33,952 nt of DNA, taken from Trinickia mobilis. GTDB lineage: Bacteria > Pseudomonadota > Gammaproteobacteria > Burkholderiales > Burkholderiaceae. The stretch lies in contig NZ_JAFLRF010000054.1 of NCBI RefSeq assembly GCF_017315705.1, positions 1 to 33,952 on the forward strand, read 5' to 3'. Within the stretch, counting starts at the first letter, position 1. Each line of letters opens with the position of its first letter. Positions 8,283 to 16,611 of the stretch are shown here, in pieces. Position numbers and translations under genes: made by a program. The notes beneath the pieces are model-generated. The model had not been told where the DNA came from. It worked only from the letters and a program-made list of their open reading frames with translations, and searched no databases.

Positions 8283-8308
8283 GAACACCGTTCACTGAAC
8301 ATCGTTCA
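8282..8308. promoter_or_regulatory. Two tandem 13-bp palindromes, likely TetR operator
   Basis: TGAACaccGTTCA (8282-8294) and TGAACatcGTTCA (8296-8308) are the same TGAAC-N3-GTTCA palindrome repeated with one base between. They lie between the TetR gene start (8247) and the epimerase start (8360). Tandem dimer sites of this size in a divergent spacer are typical TetR-family operators. Assignment to this particular regulator is inferred from position. Confidence 0.7.
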
Positions 8309-8359
8309 ATTTCTATTCGACAGTCATCTCGCCGGGCACATCGCCTTCAAGGAGTCGCC

Positions 8360-9346
8360 ATGGAAAACGTCGCACAAGCGGGGAAAGTCGGATTATTCGG
8401 CGCCGCTGGGGCCGCGGGCCGCAGCATTGCGGCAGCGCTCGCGGCCGCGAGCCGCGGCTACCGCGTCGTCGGCCGTCATCGCGAACCGCTCGAAACGCAA
8501 TTCGGCGGCGATCCGCATGCCGAAATCGCGACCTGGAATCTGGACGATCCCGCGTCGGTCGCCGCGGCAGCGCGGGGCTTGAAGACGGCCGTCTATCTGG
8601 TCGGCGTGCCCTACCACCAGTTCGCGCTGCATCCGCAACAGATGCAAAAGGCGCTCGACGGCATGCGCGCAGCCGGCGTCGAGCGGTTGATTCTGATCGG
8701 CACCGTCTACCCGTACGGGCGGGCGCAAACCCATCCCGTCACCGAAGCGCATCCGCGCGAGCCGCATACGTTCAAGGGCCGCATGCGCCTTGCGCAGGAA
8801 AACCTCGTGCTCGACGCGCACGGCAAGGACGGCTTGCAAACCCTGGTGCTGCGGCTGCCCGATTTCTACGGCCCCGGCGTCGAGCGCAGCTTCTTGCATG
8901 GCGTGTTCGCTGGCGCCGCGCACGGCAAGCGCGCGCAGATGATCGGCCCGATCGACGTGCCGCACGAATTCGTGTTCCTGCCCGATGTCGGCCCGGTCGT
9001 CGAAAAGCTCACGCGCGCGCCTGAGGCGTACGGGCGCGTATGGCATCTCGCCGGCGCCGGCACGATCACGCAGCGCGAAATCGCCGAGACAGCCTATCGC
9101 CTGGCCGGCCGCACGCCCAAGCTGATGGTCGCAACGAAGCCGATGCTGCGCCTGTTCGGTCTCTTCGACCCGATGCTGCGGGAGCTGGTGGAAATGCACT
9201 ATTTGCTGTCCGACCCCGTCTTGCTCGACGACAGCGCCCTGCGCGCGCTGATCGGACCGATCGAGAAGACGTCTTACGACGAGGGCATCCGGCTGTCGCT
9301 GGAAGCGGCGCGCGGCACCGGCGCGCCCCTAGCGGTTGCGGCCTGA
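8360..9346 (+). CDS. NAD(P)-dependent epimerase/dehydratase (atypical SDR)
   Basis: 328-residue Rossmann-fold protein. The nucleotide-binding glycine motif is GLFGAAGAAGRS near the N-terminus (about residues 12-23); AVYLVGVPYHQ and LILIGTVYPYG follow as strands 4 and 5, and RLPDFYGPGVERS is the substrate-loop motif found in extended SDRs. The usual YxxxK is not intact: the segment after VYPYG has FKGRMRLAQE in place of the YGxxK helix, so it may be an atypical SDR that binds nucleotide rather than a classic epimerase. Start: AAGGAG lies at normal spacing before ATG 8360. It is divergent from the TetR gene and probably its main target. Confidence 0.85.
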   Translation: MENVAQAGKVGLFGAAGAAGRSIAAALAAASRGYRVVGRHREPLETQFGGDPHAEIATWNLDDPASVAAAARGLKTAVYLVGVPYHQFALHPQQMQKALDGMRAAGVERLILIGTVYPYGRAQTHPVTEAHPREPHTFKGRMRLAQENLVLDAHGKDGLQTLVLRLPDFYGPGVERSFLHGVFAGAAHGKRAQMIGPIDVPHEFVFLPDVGPVVEKLTRAPEAYGRVWHLAGAGTITQREIAETAYRLAGRTPKLMVATKPMLRLFGLFDPMLRELVEMHYLLSDPVLLDDSALRALIGPIEKTSYDEGIRLSLEAARGTGAPLAVAA

Positions 9347-9481
9347 GCGGCAACGAAGCAAAGACAAAGCGTCTGCCGCCCGCGCACCGATGCGCTTTGC
9401 AGATTAATCATCGCCGGCATTCGAACTCCGCCCATGACATGCACGTAAAATGCGGTTCGTTCGAAAACGACGGAGCGCAAT

Positions 9482-9682
9482 GTGAGCAAATACTTTTTCG
9501 AAGGCCGCGAGGTGCCGGAAACCGACGCGGCCTCGGCATGGTTCACGCACGCCGCGAGCAAGGGGATCGAGATCTCGCGCGCGATCGACATCTGGGAGGA
9601 CGCCGCCACGGTCGAAGGCGACAAGAGCCGGCTCGCCGTCGGCGAAGCCGGCATCCGCATCGAGTTCGCTACGATGAAGTAA
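9482..9682 (+). CDS. Small uncharacterised protein (66 aa)
   Basis: GTG start at 9482 gives MSKYFFEGREVPETDA and the product ends in AGIRIEFATMK. It is acidic and soluble, with a central helix (SAWFTHAASKGIEISRAIDIW) and no membrane segment or cysteine. GGAGCG precedes the GTG closely. The protein-like composition supports a real gene; I do not recognise the family. It lies alone between the epimerase gene and the convergent SMR gene. Confidence 0.65.
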   Translation: MSKYFFEGREVPETDAASAWFTHAASKGIEISRAIDIWEDAATVEGDKSRLAVGEAGIRIEFATMK

Positions 9683-9730
9683 GCGCGCTTGCTTGGCGGC
9701 GCGAGCGTTCCCGCGCTTGCACGCGCCGCT

Positions 9731-10063
9731 TCAATGCGCCTGCATCTTCGAGAACAGATTGAGCACGACGACGCCCGCGACGATAAGGCCAAGCCCCGCG
9801 AGCGCCGCGAGATCCGGCACTTGCCGGTACAGCACGATGGCGGCCAGCGTGATGAGCACAATCCCGACGCCGGACCAGATCGCATAGACGATGCCGACCG
9901 GCATCGACTTCAACGTGAGCGACAAGCAATAGAAGGCCACGCCATAGCCCGCCACGACCACGAGCGACGGCCACAAGCGCGAGAACCCCTCGGATGCGCG
10001 CAGCGCCGAAGTCCCGATCACTTCGGCGACGATCGCGATGGCAAGCCATACATATCCCCGCAT
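9731..10063 (-). CDS. Small multidrug resistance (SMR) efflux protein, EmrE/QacE type
   Basis: A 110-residue protein with four transmembrane helices, the exact size of EmrE. The essential glutamate is at position 14 in [11 protein letters not shown], and Trp63 lies in the signature YAIWSGVG; both match the family positions. SMR dimers exchange protons for cationic compounds, such as quaternary ammonium or guanidinium ions, at the inner membrane. ATG at 10063 is chosen because it gives exactly this N-terminus; an upstream ATG at 10141 lies within the UPF0303 gene. It begins 4 bp after that gene's stop, so they form an operon. The cargo cannot be told from sequence. Confidence 0.93.
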   Translation of the reverse strand: MRGYVWLAIAIVAEVIGTSALRASEGFSRLWPSLVVVAGYGVAFYCLSLTLKSMPVGIVYAIWSGVGIVLITLAAIVLYRQVPDLAALAGLGLIVAGVVVLNLFSKMQAH

Positions 10064-10067
10064 CGCG

Positions 10068-10607
10068 TCAGGCCTTTGCAAGCGCGAGCTTGCCGTAGTC
10101 CTGACCCAGCTCCGCGCAGAGCGCCTCGACGACGAGCTCATGATCGGCGCGCTGCGGCAAGCCGGACACCGCCACCGAGCCGATCACGCCCGCGCCCGCG
10201 ACGGTCAGCGGAAACGCGCCGCCATGCGGCGCATACTCGGCCACCGGCAGGCCGTGCTTGTCGGCAAGCGTGGTGCCCGCGTGCTGCATCTTCAAGCCGA
10301 TCGCATACGAGCTGCGCCGGAAGTGCGCGACGACGTTGCTCTTGCGGCGCACCCAATCGACGTTGTCGGGCGTCGCGCCGTCGAGCGCGCAGAAGAAAAG
10401 CGGCTGGCCGAAGGTGCGCACGTCGATCGCGAGCGCCAAACCGCGCGCCACCGCGAGCTCATGCAAATAGGCGCCGAGCTGCCACGCACGGGCGGCGTCG
10501 AAGCGAGGAAAGGCAAGCGCATGCTCTTGCGCGGCAATCGCCTGCAGATCGTGAGCGATATCCATGAGATCAGCCTGAGTCGAGATGAAATGCGTGCGGA
10601 CTTGCAT
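10068..10607 (-). CDS. UPF0303 / HbpS-like (heme-degrading domain) protein
   Basis: 179 residues with the HbpS-like fold pattern of the UPF0303 group: [33 protein letters not shown] style strand-strand-helix segments, [13 protein letters not shown], then [13 protein letters not shown] and [21 protein letters not shown], which is the conserved glycine-rich finish. Biochemical function in bacteria is not settled; related GlcG/HbpS proteins bind heme or small ligands. Cytoplasmic, no signal peptide. ATG at 10607; an internal ATG at 10565 is possible. The SMR gene begins 4 bp after the stop, so a joint role with export of a small molecule is a reasonable guess. Confidence 0.82.
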   Translation of the reverse strand: MQVRTHFISTQADLMDIAHDLQAIAAQEHALAFPRFDAARAWQLGAYLHELAVARGLALAIDVRTFGQPLFFCALDGATPDNVDWVRRKSNVVAHFRRSSYAIGLKMQHAGTTLADKHGLPVAEYAPHGGAFPLTVAGAGVIGSVAVSGLPQRADHELVVEALCAELGQDYGKLALAKA

Positions 10608-10840
10608 CGCTGCGTGTCCCTTTGTGCCGCGTCGTGCGTCACGCGCTGAAAAGACACGGTGCGAATTGAATTCGCCACGATTCTAGCGCACGCCCTACGA
10701 GCGCAATTGCACGCCACGCGCCATCGTTCCGCCAATCGACGCCACGCCTTTGCGCGCATTTGCACTTTGCCCGCACCTCGCTCCCGCCCTTCTTGCGCCC
10801 GGTGCTTGACGGCAACTTTTAGTCGATCCGTCAAAAGGTG

Positions 10841-10869
10841 TTGCGCGGTGTTTGGGTTTCCCCTATAAT
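10841..10869 (+). promoter_or_regulatory. Promoter of the initiator tRNA gene
   Basis: TTGCGC at 10841-10846 and TATAAT at 10864-10869 are separated by 17 bp, and the tRNA starts 16 bp after the -10 box. This is a sigma-70 promoter with a perfect -10. Between the UPF0303 gene (10607) and this promoter I see nothing else. Confidence 0.8.
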
Positions 10870-10885
10870 TCAATTCTTCGACGGA

Positions 10886-10962
<77 letters not shown>

Positions 10963-10998
10963 AGCAGCAAAATCGCAGTCAAGCGCAAGATTCTCAGC

Positions 10999-11029
10999 AA
11001 AAAGCCCGATCATCGCGATCGGGCTTTTT
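10999..11029. terminator. Rho-independent terminator after tRNA-fMet
   Basis: Perfect 13-bp stem AAAAAGCCCGATC / GATCGGGCTTTTT with a five-base loop (ATCGC), ending in a T-run. It starts 37 bp after the tRNA. The symmetrical A/T flanks would let it work in both directions. Confidence 0.92.
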
Positions 11030-11197
11030 GCTTTGATGTCTCATCTTTAGCAGCGCATATTCCCGAGGAAACGTACGACGCGTCCGACGCGCGTGCAACG
11101 CGCTTCTCACGGTCTGCGATGGCAAGCATCCAGCGCAAGAGACGAGAAACTCCCCTGCCGGTGATAAACTCTCATCACACTTTTCCGCCCGCCTCCC

Positions 11198-11743
11198 ATG
11201 AAATTCTGTTCAACCTGCGGCCACACGGTGAGCTTGCGCATACCGGCCGGCGATAACCGCGAGCGCTTCGTCTGCGAAGACTGCGGCACCGTGCATTACC
11301 AGAATCCCCGCAACGTGGTCGGCACCGTGCCTGTGTGGGACGACAAGGTGCTGCTGTGCCGCCGCGCGATCGAACCGCGCTACGGCTACTGGACGCTCCC
11401 CGCCGGCTTCATGGAAATGGGCGAAACGACTTCCGAAGCCGCTGCGCGCGAAACGCTGGAGGAAGCCGGTGCGCGGGTCGAAGTGCAGCATCTGTTTTCG
11501 CTCTTGAACGTGCCGCACGTGCATCAAGTGCACTTGTTCTATCTCGCACGTCTGCTCGATCTCGATATCGAGCCCGGCGAAGAAAGCCTCGAAGTCAAGC
11601 TCTTCGACGAGCGCGACATCCCGTGGGGCGACATCGCGTTCCCGACTGTCGGCCAAACCCTGCGTTTCTTCTTCGCCGACCGCGCAGCCGGCAGTTACGG
11701 GCTGCACACCGGCGACATCTTCCGCTCGCTGCGCGACGGCTGA
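11198..11743 (+). CDS. Nudix hydrolase with N-terminal zinc ribbon
   Basis: 181 residues. A C4 zinc ribbon opens the protein (CSTC at 4-7, CEDC at 26-29). The Nudix box runs from about Gly70 to Ala92 (GFMEMGE, then RETLEEAG), with the metal-binding RETxEE core intact. It hydrolyses a nucleoside diphosphate linked to another group; the ribbon-plus-Nudix order recalls NudC-like and ADP-ribose pyrophosphatase-like proteins, but the NudC SQPWPFPQ motif is absent, so the substrate is open. The next gene (aat) starts 26 bp downstream on the same strand, so the two are probably co-transcribed. Confidence 0.88.
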   Translation: MKFCSTCGHTVSLRIPAGDNRERFVCEDCGTVHYQNPRNVVGTVPVWDDKVLLCRRAIEPRYGYWTLPAGFMEMGETTSEAAARETLEEAGARVEVQHLFSLLNVPHVHQVHLFYLARLLDLDIEPGEESLEVKLFDERDIPWGDIAFPTVGQTLRFFFADRAAGSYGLHTGDIFRSLRDG

Positions 11744-11769
11744 GCCTTCCTGAGCATCCGCGACGACGC

Positions 11770-12519
11770 ATGGTCCCTTGGCTCGGCCCCGACGATCCGT
11801 TTCCGCCTGTCGAGCGCGCGCTCGGCGCAACGAGCGGTGCGCCAGGGTTGCTTGCCGCCAGCGCCGATCTCCTGCCCTCGCGTCTCATCGACGCGTACCG
11901 GCGCGGCATCTTCCCGTGGTACTCCGACGGACAGCCGGTACTGTGGTGGAGCCCCGACCCGCGCATGGTCCTGGTGCCCGGCGAGTTCAAAGTGTCGCCG
12001 TCGCTCAAGAAGACGCTCAAGCGCGTGCTGCGTGAAGACCGCTGGGAAGTGCGCGTCGACTGCGAGTTCGCGGCCGTGATGCGCTCGTGCGCGCAGGCGC
12101 CGAGGCGCGGGCAGCGCGGCACGTGGATCACCGCGGAAATCATCGACGCCTATTCTTCGCTGCACCGGGTCGGCGACGCGCACAGCATCGAAACCTGGCT
12201 CGACGGCGAGCGCGTCGGCGGCCTCTATGGCGTGTCGTTCGGCAAGATGTTCTTCGGCGAATCGATGTTCGCGGATGTGACGGACGCCTCGAAAATCGCG
12301 CTCGCCGGGCTCGTCGGACACCTGCGCCGTCACGAGGTCGAGTTGATCGATTGCCAGCAGAATACGGCTCACCTCGCGTCGCTCGGCGGCCGCGAGATCG
12401 CGCGCAAGGCGTTCGTCGCGCATGTCAAGAGCGCCGTCGCTGCCTCGCCGATTCCGTGGCGGTTCGACAAGTCCGTCCTGGCGGATCTCGTCGCGCCGCC
12501 CGTTGCTTCCGCTCCTTGA
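11770..12519 (+). CDS. aat: Leucyl/phenylalanyl-tRNA-protein transferase
   Basis: Adds Leu or Phe from charged tRNA to proteins that begin with Lys or Arg, marking them for ClpS/ClpAP degradation. The 249-residue product has the family's early motif [19 protein letters not shown], then the strongly conserved [18 protein letters not shown] and [18 protein letters not shown] at 11770 gives MVPWLGPDD, the usual Aat N-terminal region. It follows the Nudix gene by 26 bp and precedes bpt, the other N-end-rule transferase, by 290 bp. Cytoplasmic. Confidence 0.95.
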   Translation: MVPWLGPDDPFPPVERALGATSGAPGLLAASADLLPSRLIDAYRRGIFPWYSDGQPVLWWSPDPRMVLVPGEFKVSPSLKKTLKRVLREDRWEVRVDCEFAAVMRSCAQAPRRGQRGTWITAEIIDAYSSLHRVGDAHSIETWLDGERVGGLYGVSFGKMFFGESMFADVTDASKIALAGLVGHLRRHEVELIDCQQNTAHLASLGGREIARKAFVAHVKSAVAASPIPWRFDKSVLADLVAPPVASAP

Positions 12520-12809
12520 TCCCGGGCGCATCGCAAGGCATCCGAGGCGGCCGTCCTGCCGCCACGTCAGCGCGCGGGCCACTCCAAATCATTCAAAATA
12601 CTTAAATTCACGCCAAATCGCGTTGCCGCATGGGCGCCATGGCACACGAGACGAAACAAACCCGCGTCGTCCGCCATATACTTGTCATCAACGCCGCGCA
12701 ATGCATGAATCGTGCGCTGCCGGCCCAGACGACCGAGCCCGTCCGATAGCCTTGCCGCGGCTGTCAAAGAGGCTTGCAATACCAAAAGACGACGCTTTGA
12801 GAGCCGCCG

Positions 12810-13640
12810 ATGACTCACCCGAATGAGCTGCCGCTTTCACCGCTTTCCGCGCTGCAATTCTATGCAACCGCACCCTACCCGTGCAGCTACCTGGATGGGC
12901 GCATCGCACGATCGCAGGTTGCCACGCCCAGCCACTTGATCAATTCCGACGTCTATACCGAACTCGTCAAGAGCGGATTCCGGCGCTCCGGCGTCTTCAC
13001 GTACCGCCCGTATTGCGACGGCTGCCGCGCGTGCGTGCCGGTGCGCGTGCCGGTCGATGCGTTCAAGCCGAACCGCACGCAGCGCCGCATAGGGAAGAAG
13101 CATGGGGGGCTGATCGCGTCGGTCGCGCCGCTGCACTACGACGAAGAACACTACGCGCTCTATATGCGCTACCAGGCCGCGCGCCACGCGGGCGGCGGCA
13201 TGGACCGCGACAGCCGGGATCAATACGAGCAGTTCCTGCTGCAAAGCCGGATCAATTCGCGTCTCGTCGAATTTCGCGAACCGCCGCAAGAGACGCACGA
13301 CCTCGCGCACCGAGCGCCGAACGAACAAGGCAGGCTGCGCATGGTAAGCATGATCGACATCCTCGGCGACGGGCTCTCGTCGGTCTACACGTTCTTCGAT
13401 CCGGACGAGCCGCACGCGAGCTACGGCACCTACAACATCCTCTGGCAGATCGAACAGGCAAAGAGCCTGCGGCTGCCGCACGTCTATCTCGGCTACTGGA
13501 TCCGCGAGAGCGCGAAGATGGCGTACAAGGCGAACTTCCGCCCGCTCGAAGGCCTCTTCGACGGCCGCTGGAAAGTGCTGGACCCGGACAGCGCCGATCT
13601 GCCCCCCGTCGACGCGGCGCTTTCCACCGGCGAGCGCTGA
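12810..13640 (+). CDS. bpt: Aspartate/glutamate leucyltransferase (Bpt)
   Basis: Transfers leucine from Leu-tRNA to proteins that begin with Asp or Glu, the second bacterial N-end-rule transferase. The 276 residues show the ATE1-like N-terminal cysteine pattern (PCSYL near 24-28 and [16 protein letters not shown] near 67-82) and the C-terminal acyltransferase-like half with [20 protein letters not shown]. Start ATG 12810 gives [18 protein letters not shown], as in related proteins. The 290-bp gap before it contains A/T-rich stretches around 12590-12610 that may hold its promoter, and a GGCGGC/GCCGCC hairpin at 12546-12563 without a T-run. Confidence 0.95.
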   Translation: MTHPNELPLSPLSALQFYATAPYPCSYLDGRIARSQVATPSHLINSDVYTELVKSGFRRSGVFTYRPYCDGCRACVPVRVPVDAFKPNRTQRRIGKKHGGLIASVAPLHYDEEHYALYMRYQAARHAGGGMDRDSRDQYEQFLLQSRINSRLVEFREPPQETHDLAHRAPNEQGRLRMVSMIDILGDGLSSVYTFFDPDEPHASYGTYNILWQIEQAKSLRLPHVYLGYWIRESAKMAYKANFRPLEGLFDGRWKVLDPDSADLPPVDAALSTGER

Positions 13641-13763
13641 GACGATGCTTGCGTCGATTTTCCGTCGTACGCCCGCGTCGGTTCGCATGCAACGGCGGGA
13701 GCGCATTTCAAACCCGCTAAAATAGCCGGTTATCAAAATTCAGCCGCACCGCCGGCCCGCCCC

Positions 13764-14801
13764 GTGTTCACCTCCCTCTATCCGCTTGTCCGCGCCTCAC
13801 TCTTTCGCATCGATCCGGAAAACGCCCACCACCTGACGCTGGCCGCGCTCGGCGCAGCGGGCCGCACCGGCCTTGCGCGCGTCTTCGGCGCACGCGTGCC
13901 CGACGCGCCGCGCACGGCGATGGGCCTCACGTTCCGCAACCCGGTCGGGCTCGCGGCGGGGCTCGACAAGGATGGCGCCTGCATCGACGGATTTGCCCAG
14001 CTCGGCTTCGGCTTCATCGAAGTCGGCACGGTCACGCCGCGCGCGCAGCCGGGCAACCCGCGCCCGCGCATGTTCCGGCTGCCCCAAGCCAACGCGATCA
14101 TCAACCGGATGGGGTTCAACAACCAAGGCGTCGACCAGTTCGTGAAGAACGTGCAGGCCGCGCGCTATCGCGGCGTGCTGGGCCTGAACATCGGCAAGAA
14201 CGCCGACACGCCGATCGAGCGCGCGGCCGAAGACTATCTGTACTGCCTCGAGCGCGTGTACCCGTTCGCGAGCTACGTGACGATCAACATCTCGTCGCCG
14301 AACACGAAGGACCTTCGGCAATTGCAAGGCGCGGGCGAACTCGACGCGCTCCTGGCCGCGCTCAAGGACAAGCAGCAGCGCCTCGCCGACATGCACGGCA
14401 AGCTCGTCCCGCTCGCGCTGAAAATCGCCCCCGACCTCGACGACGAGCAGATCAAAGCGATCGCCGATACGCTCCTGCACCACCGGATCGAAGGCGTAAT
14501 CGCGACCAACACGACGCTCTCGCGCACCGCCGTCGCCGGGCTGCAGCACGCGGACGAAGCAGGCGGCCTGTCGGGCAAGCCCGTGTTCGACGCGTCGAAT
14601 GAAGTGATCCGCAAGCTTTACGCCGAACTCGGCAACACCGTGCCGATCATTGGGGTCGGCGGCATCTTCTCCGGCGACGATGCGCGTGCGAAACTCGCGG
14701 CGGGCGCGTCGCTGGTGCAGCTTTATACCGGCTTCATCTACCGCGGTCCGGCGCTGATCGCGGAATGCGCGGAAGCCGCCGCCCGTAGTCGTTTCGCGTA
14801 A
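13764..14801 (+). CDS. pyrD: Dihydroorotate dehydrogenase (quinone), class 2
   Basis: Oxidises dihydroorotate to orotate in pyrimidine synthesis, passing electrons to quinone. The 345-residue product starts with the membrane-associated helix region typical of class 2 enzymes ([21 protein letters not shown]). FMN and substrate motifs include [32 protein letters not shown], the catalytic-serine segment [14 protein letters not shown] and the phosphate loop [23 protein letters not shown] at 13764 is the start, because the product from there aligns with the usual N-terminus; no strong ribosome-binding site is visible. TAAAAT at 13718-13723 may be its -10 box. Confidence 0.96.
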   Translation: MFTSLYPLVRASLFRIDPENAHHLTLAALGAAGRTGLARVFGARVPDAPRTAMGLTFRNPVGLAAGLDKDGACIDGFAQLGFGFIEVGTVTPRAQPGNPRPRMFRLPQANAIINRMGFNNQGVDQFVKNVQAARYRGVLGLNIGKNADTPIERAAEDYLYCLERVYPFASYVTINISSPNTKDLRQLQGAGELDALLAALKDKQQRLADMHGKLVPLALKIAPDLDDEQIKAIADTLLHHRIEGVIATNTTLSRTAVAGLQHADEAGGLSGKPVFDASNEVIRKLYAELGNTVPIIGVGGIFSGDDARAKLAAGASLVQLYTGFIYRGPALIAECAEAAARSRFA

Positions 14802-14829
14802 TATAGAAATAAACAAACGATATTTATAG

Positions 14830-14847
14830 AGCGATTGCAATATCGCT
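14830..14847. promoter_or_regulatory. Inverted repeat in the A/T-rich leader of the cystine-binding gene
   Basis: AGCGAT and ATCGCT flank TTGCAA-like centre sequence, with an 8-bp perfect palindrome ATTGCAAT (14834-14841) inside. It lies in an unusually A/T-rich 60-bp stretch (14800-14860) just before the binding-protein gene. This is the right place for an operator or activator site. The regulator is unknown; CysB-type control would fit the sulfur role but is inference. Confidence 0.4.
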
Positions 14848-14895
14848 ATCATTGCGACCACAACAACGCCCGAAGCGGGCAAGGAAAGGAACACG

Positions 14896-15693
14896 ATGAA
14901 ATTTTCGCTGCTGAAAAAGCTCTTTGTCGCCGGCCTGATCGGCGCAACCTTCACCGCCGTCACCGCGCACGCGGAGGACCTGCTCGACCAGGTCAAGCAG
15001 CGCGGCTCGCTGCGCATCGGTCTCGAGGGCACGTTCCCGCCGTTCAACTCGAAGGCGGCAAACGGCGAGCTGGTCGGCTACGACGTGGATATCGCCAAGG
15101 CCGTCGCCGCGAAGCTCGGCGTGAAACCCGAGTTCGTCACGACCGAATGGAGCGGCATCATCGCCGGTCTGCAGGCGGGCAAGTTCGACGTGATCGTGAA
15201 CCAGGTCGGCGTCACCGACGCGCGCAAGCAGACGCTCGATTTTTCGCCCGCCTACACCTACTCGGCTGCGCAACTGATCCAACGCAAGGACGACACGCGC
15301 CAGTTCAACTCGCTCGACGAGCTGAAGGGCCATAAGCTCGGCGTCGGTCTCGGCACGAACTATATGGACATGGCGAAGTCGGTGCCGGGCATCGACGTCG
15401 TGACCTATCCGGGCGCGCCCGAATATCTGCGCGATCTCGCGGCCGGCCGCATCGACGCCGCGCTCAATGACCGCCTGATGCTCGCGTACCTGCTGAAGAA
15501 CTCGCAACTGCCGCTGCGCACGGGGGCGACGGTCGGCGCGGGCAACCCGTCGGCGATTCCGTTCAAGAAGGGCAATCCGAAGTTCGCGAAGGCGATCGAC
15601 GACGCGATGACCCAGCTCGAAGCGGACGGCACGTTCTCGAAGATCTCCGACAAGTGGTTCGGCATCGACGTGACGAAGCCTGTCACGAAGTAA
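14896..15693 (+). CDS. tcyJ: Cystine-type amino acid ABC transporter, periplasmic binding protein
   Basis: 265 residues with a clear signal peptide (KKLFVAGLIGATFTAVTAHA, cleavage after about residue 26 before EDLLDQVKQRG). The mature part follows the E. coli cystine-binding protein TcyJ/FliY closely by memory: GLEGTFPPF, NQVGVTDARKQTLDFS, the GVGLGTNY segment and the ending SDKWFGIDVTK. It should deliver cystine, or a related polar amino acid, to the permease gene downstream. AAGGAAAGGAA precedes the ATG. Two hairpins separate it from the permease gene. The exact ligand is not proven. Confidence 0.85.
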   Translation: MKFSLLKKLFVAGLIGATFTAVTAHAEDLLDQVKQRGSLRIGLEGTFPPFNSKAANGELVGYDVDIAKAVAAKLGVKPEFVTTEWSGIIAGLQAGKFDVIVNQVGVTDARKQTLDFSPAYTYSAAQLIQRKDDTRQFNSLDELKGHKLGVGLGTNYMDMAKSVPGIDVVTYPGAPEYLRDLAAGRIDAALNDRLMLAYLLKNSQLPLRTGATVGAGNPSAIPFKKGNPKFAKAIDDAMTQLEADGTFSKISDKWFGIDVTKPVTK

Positions 15694-15743
15694 GCCGTAG
15701 ATCATCCCGGCCCGCTTGTGGACCAGAGACAACGTTGTATGGA

Positions 15744-15775
15744 ACCCGAGCGAGTGCTAAAGCGCTAACTCGGGT
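15744..15775 (+). other. Hairpin 1 between binding protein and permease genes
   Basis: ACCCGAG (15744-15750) pairs with CTCGGGT (15769-15775); inside, AGTGC / GCGCT adds a second short stem with one G-U pair. It has no T-run. It precedes the stronger hairpin at 15784. Confidence 0.6.
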
Positions 15776-15783
15776 CGACCGCA

Positions 15784-15814
15784 AAAGGGCGGCATCGCGA
15801 AGATGCCGCCCTTT
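15784..15814. terminator. Hairpin 2, probable attenuator or terminator
   Basis: Perfect 13-bp stem AAAGGGCGGCATC / GATGCCGCCCTTT, five-base loop. A preceding A-run and a following short T-run (TTTGCTATTT) give it terminator shape on both strands. It lies 90 bp after the binding-protein stop and 67 bp before the permease start, so it would cut permease expression relative to the binding protein or end the transcript. Confidence 0.75.
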
Positions 15815-15881
15815 GCTATTTGCCACCAGTTTATGATGTGCGCTCGATTCGTTTCCTCAGCGCGTTATAAATTCGTAAAAA

Positions 15882-16541
15882 ATGTCCACCACTTCCCTGC
15901 TCGTCCAATCGATGCCGGTGCTCGCGCAAGGTGCCGTCCTGACCGTCAAGTTCGCAGTGCTGTCGATGATCTTCGGGCTCATCGCGGCCGTCGTGCTCGC
16001 GCTGATGGGCATCAGCCACAGCAAGCCGCTCAACGGGATCGCGCGCGTCTACGTCAGCCTGATGCGCGGCACGCCGCTCCTCGTGCAGATCTTCGTCATT
16101 TACTACGGCCTGCCGAGCCTCGGGATCTCGCTCGATCCGACACCTGCCGGCGTCATCGCGTTGTCGGCAAACGTCGCCGCTTATCTGTCGGAGAGCATGC
16201 GCGGTGCCATCAACGGCATCCATCGCGGACAGTGGCTCGCGGCCTATAGCCTCGGCTTGTCGCGCCGCCAGACGCTGCGCTTCGTGATCGGTCCGCAGGC
16301 GCTGCGCATCGCCGTGCCGAGCCTGTCGAACAGCCTCATCAGCTTGATCAAGGACACGTCGCTCGTGTCCGTCATTACCGTGACCGAACTCTTGCGCAGC
16401 GCGCAGGAAATCATCGCGACGACTTATCAGCCGCTGCCGCTCTATCTCGCGGCGGCGGCCGTCTATTGGGTGCTGTGCCAGGTGCTCGAGTGGGTGCAGC
16501 ACTGGTATGAGCGGCGGCTTGCGTTGCCGTCGCGGCATTGA
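15882..16541 (+). CDS. tcyL: Cystine-type amino acid ABC transporter permease
   Basis: 219-residue inner-membrane permease of the His/Glu/Gln family, similar in pattern to E. coli TcyL/YecS: starts STTSLLVQSMPVLAQGAVLTV, then SLMRGTPLLVQIFVIYYGLP, the SANVAAYLSESMRGAI segment and the EAA-type loop (SLGLSRRQTLRFVIGPQALR). Four or five membrane segments. The ATG at 15882 has no visible ribosome-binding site (GTAAAAA precedes it), which is odd for a highly conserved gene. No ATP-binding gene follows: the next gene is lepB, convergent. The ATPase must come from elsewhere. Confidence 0.88.
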   Translation: MSTTSLLVQSMPVLAQGAVLTVKFAVLSMIFGLIAAVVLALMGISHSKPLNGIARVYVSLMRGTPLLVQIFVIYYGLPSLGISLDPTPAGVIALSANVAAYLSESMRGAINGIHRGQWLAAYSLGLSRRQTLRFVIGPQALRIAVPSLSNSLISLIKDTSLVSVITVTELLRSAQEIIATTYQPLPLYLAAAAVYWVLCQVLEWVQHWYERRLALPSRH

Positions 16542-16611
16542 GCGCGATGCGGACGGAGGCTGAGCTTGCGCTCGCCGGCGTCCGCAGCTTCAAGCGCCGA
16601 CGCCCGCACGT

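Noticed and set aside
12546-12563. GGCGGC/GCCGCC hairpin after aat as a terminator
   Set aside because: Only six pairs and no T-run; common by chance in this base composition.
12567-12818. 83-codon minus-strand frame between aat and bpt
   Set aside because: Overlaps the bpt start, no ribosome-binding site and no recognisable fold; probably chance.
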